Assembly: GCA_958407085.1 (NCBI GenBank)
Contig: CATYHY010000065.1
Span: forward strand, 1 to 7,380
Direction: 5' to 3'
Length of the DNA stretch: 7,380 nucleotides
From: an uncultured Collinsella sp.
Lineage (GTDB): Bacteria; Actinomycetota; Coriobacteriia; Coriobacteriales; Coriobacteriaceae
The notes beneath the pieces are model-generated. The model was not told the DNA's origin and made no database searches. It worked only from the letters and a program-made list of their open reading frames with translations. Positions 5,308 through 7,380 of the stretch are shown here, piece by piece (within the stretch, counting starts at the first letter, position 1; each line of letters opens with the position of its first letter). The position numbers were made by a program, and so were the translations under genes.

Positions 5308-5385
5308 ACCATTCCCCAAACCTATACGAAATTCTCAACCAAGGTATGGTACCAGCATTTTGTTTGACCTCGCCAAACGAACACG

Positions 5386-6483
5386 CTAAGCCAGTGCAGC
5401 TCGCGTATCAAACAGAGCCTTTGCAATCGCAGCCGTAACCTCGCTCGAACGGTCGCTCGATGGCATCGATGTCATGACGCTCATGACATAGGTACGGCCA
5501 TCGATGTCGATGAGGCCTGCATCGCATGTCGAATAGTAGCCGTCCTCGCTGATCCAACCCGCTTTGTTGCGCACCAAGACCTGATCGTCCGCAATGCCAT
5601 CGCGAATAAACGAGCGCGATGTTGATGCCAAAAGGTCTGACAACCACTGTGAAGTCTCGGTATCCGTGCTCAGATACTCGCTCATCTCGCGCCATAACCT
5701 GGCAGAAGTGCGCGGGCAGTAGGTCGGAAAATCACTCATCGGATCGAGCGCGGTATCGTAATCGATGTCAAGACTGACAATCCAATCCTCGTAACCGGCA
5801 TGGTCAAACGCCGCGCGTAACGCAATAAACGAATCGTTATCCGAATTAACGACCGCGGCCTCGATCAGGTCGTGCACCGTCTGCCAGCCCATACTGTAAC
5901 CACCATACGTGGCTAAAGGCCAATCGAGCGACACCTGACCCGATTCGACCAACGTCTCGCAAATATAGAGCGCATACAGCGCCTTGTAACTGCTCGCTCC
6001 ATACACCTCGACATCGGCGTTATACGTCACGCCTCTACCGCTCGATAGGTCGTAGAACACTACGCCCACTTCACCCAGCTCCTGCGCCCGGCTCAGGGCA
6101 TCCTGGAGCGAAGCAAGGCTCTTATCCTCCAAGGTAGGAATCTTGTTATCCACCAACGAGAAGGTCTGAACGGTATCACTCGAAGGGATATCGTTGAAGT
6201 CCACCTTCGAAAGTCTCGTCTTGAGATCTGCCGACGCTTTGGACTTTGAAACCTTTTCGTTTTGCAGCTGTACCGTTGACGCATCTGAGCGCACCGTTCG
6301 CTCCGAGGCATAGGTTTTAGCGGTAATTCCGAGGATAATGACCGCTAACGCTAACATTCCTATGGCGGCAATCTTCACCCCGCGAATGCGAGCGTCGGCA
6401 AGGCCACGCAAAGACGTGCCCTTCGTCTCATATCTGCTGCTATGCTGCGGCACATACTCATCCCGCGATGCGTTGTTTCGCAC
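5386..6483 (-). CDS. Membrane-anchored serine hydrolase, class A beta-lactamase fold
   Basis: The protein has 365 residues from GTG 6483, with AGGAG five bases upstream. Residues 1-35 are polar and basic (cytoplasmic), one membrane helix follows (about 36-57, GVKIAAIGMLALAVIILGI), then a charged linker (60-120) and an extracytoplasmic domain. The three active-site motifs of penicillin-recognising serine hydrolases are present in order and spacing: SxxK as SSYK (S164, K167), SDN (214-216), and KAG (307-309) in the place of KTG/KSG. The domain is of the beta-lactamase2 type, which includes true class A beta-lactamases and uncharacterised cell-wall-associated hydrolases in Gram-positives. The long N-terminal region and KAG triad make a housekeeping envelope hydrolase more likely than an antibiotic-resistance enzyme; no catalytic Glu of an omega loop was identified with confidence. 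It has its own promoter and stands 78 bases upstream of mtnN, so partial co-transcription is possible. Confidence 0.88.
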   Translation of the reverse strand: MRNNASRDEYVPQHSSRYETKGTSLRGLADARIRGVKIAAIGMLALAVIILGITAKTYASERTVRSDASTVQLQNEKVSKSKASADLKTRLSKVDFNDIPSSDTVQTFSLVDNKIPTLEDKSLASLQDALSRAQELGEVGVVFYDLSSGRGVTYNADVEVYGASSYKALYALYICETLVESGQVSLDWPLATYGGYSMGWQTVHDLIEAAVVNSDNDSFIALRAAFDHAGYEDWIVSLDIDYDTALDPMSDFPTYCPRTSARLWREMSEYLSTDTETSQWLSDLLASTSRSFIRDGIADDQVLVRNKAGWISEDGYYSTCDAGLIDIDGRTYVMSVMTSMPSSDRSSEVTAAIAKALFDTRAALA

Positions 6484-6520
6484 GTGGTCTCCTGACTGCT
6501 ACCGTTTATATACGAGCAGC

Positions 6521-6548
6521 ATGATACCGAGCAGGCATTTCTTTCCAA
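6521..6548 (-). promoter_or_regulatory. Sigma-70-like promoter of the serine hydrolase gene
   Basis: On the - strand TTGGAA (6548-6543) and TATCAT (6526-6521) are separated by 16 bases; the -10 matches five and the -35 four of six consensus positions. The expected start of transcription falls about 30 bases before the GTG start, leaving a short leader with the AGGAG site. A second A+T patch, TATATAAA, lies within that leader. Confidence 0.5.
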
Positions 6549-6681
6549 AGATATTCAGCGGCGTTTAAGGTGTCTTTAAAGAAACCACAAGCGTATTTAT
6601 CCAAATGGCACGATTCTGTTGCGCATCTCACCGCAACCTTGACCAGTCTTTTTGGGACGGGGCTCTTTAGCAATCAACTAG

Positions 6682-6731
6682 GTGCCCAGGGGCACTCATT
6701 TAAGTCTATCCCCAATGAGTGCCCTTGGGGA
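6682..6731. repeat. Overlapping palindromes downstream of the activase gene
   Basis: CCCAGGGGCACTCATT (6685-6700) pairs with AATGAGTGCCCTTGGG (6714-6729) as a 16-bp stem with one G-T pair and a 13-base loop. Part of the right arm can instead form a perfect 7-bp stem, TCCCCAA (6709-6715) with TTGGGGA (6725-6731), so the two hairpins exclude each other. GTGCCC/GGGCAC (6682-6687, 6690-6695) adds a third palindrome. It begins 15 bases after the activase stop on the - strand. No T-run follows on either strand, so it may be a processing or stability structure rather than a standard terminator. The rest of 6484-6681 shows only the hydrolase promoter. Confidence 0.8.
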
Positions 6732-6745
6732 GCGAAAATGGCCCG

Positions 6746-7380
6746 CTAGCCAATGGCGTTTTTGAGTTCCGCGCGGCGCTTTTTCATGCCCATCATGACG
6801 GCGTTGCGCAGCTCGGGCATGCGCGCGGTATCCATCTGGGGCACGCCCTCAAGCTTATAGGGAATCCCCAACTGCTCATATTTGACGACACCCATGGTGT
6901 GATACGGCAGCATCTCCAGACCGACCACGTTGTGCCATGGAGCGATCAGACGACCGAGTGCCTCGCACTCCTCCACCGTGTCGGTAATGCCCGGCACCAC
7001 CACGTGGCGGATAACGACCTTAATCTTGCGACGTGCAAGCTCATCGCCAAACGCCAGGATGCGTGCGGGATCACAACCGGTCAACTTTTTATGCTCGACC
7101 GGGTCGGCATGCTTAATATCGAGCAGTACCATGTCGGTCTCGTTGAGTACGGCATCGAACTTCTCGGGATGCGCGGGATCGAACGCATAGCCGCAGCTAT
7201 CCAAGCAGGTATGCACGCGGCCATCGGGGTTGTTGTGCATTGCACGGAACAGGTCGGCCAAAAACTCAGGCTGTAGGAGCGGCTCGCCGCCGGACACCGT
7301 AATTCCGCCGCTGCGATAGAACTCGTGGTTGCTCTGGAACTCGTCCATCAGGTGCTCGACGGTCACCATGGTGCCGCCGT
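6746..7380 (-). CDS. pflA: Pyruvate formate-lyase activating enzyme, C-terminal part (N-terminus outside window)
   Basis: This radical-SAM enzyme installs the glycyl radical on pyruvate formate-lyase, enabling anaerobic cleavage of pyruvate to acetyl-CoA and formate. About 211 residues are visible; the frame runs off the right edge, and the ATG at 7369 is an internal methionine, since GGT before it fits the family. Recognisable stretches are SGGITVSGGEPLLQPEF (the radical-SAM GGEP region), LLDIKH, and YHTMGVVKYEQLG near the C-terminus, a hallmark of PFL activases. The CxxxCxxC iron-sulfur motif lies beyond the edge and cannot be confirmed. Codon use matches the core genome. A related glycyl-radical activase is possible, but the C-terminal motif favours PflA. 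A pfl structural gene would be expected beyond the window's right end. Confidence 0.92.
   Translation of the reverse strand, partial: GGTMVTVEHLMDEFQSNHEFYRSGGITVSGGEPLLQPEFLADLFRAMHNNPDGRVHTCLDSCGYAFDPAHPEKFDAVLNETDMVLLDIKHADPVEHKKLTGCDPARILAFGDELARRKIKVVIRHVVVPGITDTVEECEALGRLIAPWHNVVGLEMLPYHTMGVVKYEQLGIPYKLEGVPQMDTARMPELRNAVMMGMKKRRAELKNAIG

Noticed and set aside
5363..5383. Terminator between the serine hydrolase gene and mtnN
   Set aside because: GTTTGGC/GTCAAAC forms a small hairpin on the - strand, but it is followed by AAAATGC rather than a T-run, so termination is not supported.
6719..7276. 185-codon + strand open frame opposite pflA
   Set aside because: It is a mirror frame of a well-recognised radical-SAM gene in G+C-rich DNA; its protein resembles no family.

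Overview
The window looks like chromosomal DNA from a G+C-rich, anaerobic, gut-type actinobacterium of the class Coriobacteriia, most likely Collinsella or a close relative. This rests on the codon usage, the gene content (a pyruvate formate-lyase activase beside housekeeping genes) and protein sequences of Coriobacteria-like flavour. It is a judgement from reading, not a database match.

Layout from left to right. The left third is a threonine block on the + strand. It holds the 3' part of threonine synthase (thrC), a GC-rich intrinsic terminator, a 112-nt nested inverted repeat, and a complete homoserine kinase (thrB) with a perfect AGGAGG ribosome binding site. A second nested inverted repeat of almost the same size (117 nt, 27-bp perfect arms) lies just after thrB. 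thrB is therefore bracketed by two long cruciform-capable elements.

The middle (about 2.04-3.93 kb) is visibly more A+T-rich and looks like accessory DNA in the gap between convergent thrB and engB. On the + strand it carries a promoter, a secreted 171-aa protein, a 34-aa single-pass membrane peptide with its own ribosome binding site, and a terminator. On the - strand it carries a two-gene unit: a short open frame that may be the 3' remnant of a longer gene, overlapping a 232-aa protein with a C-terminal XRE-type helix-turn-helix. A 15-bp direct repeat (CAGATAGGGGCTTTT, followed in both copies by AGGTTA after a few bases) sits at both ends of this segment.

The right half is on the - strand. 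It holds engB/ysxC (ribosome-assembly GTPase), mtnN (MTA/SAH nucleosidase), and a membrane-anchored serine hydrolase of the class A beta-lactamase fold with its own sigma-70-like promoter. Beyond a multi-palindromic intergenic patch lies the C-terminal part of a pyruvate formate-lyase activating enzyme, whose N-terminus is beyond the right edge.

The housekeeping genes are ordinary. The points worth following are the paired nested inverted repeats around thrB, the direct-repeat-bounded accessory segment with its secreted protein/membrane peptide pair and its HTH module, and the mutually exclusive hairpins downstream of the activase gene.
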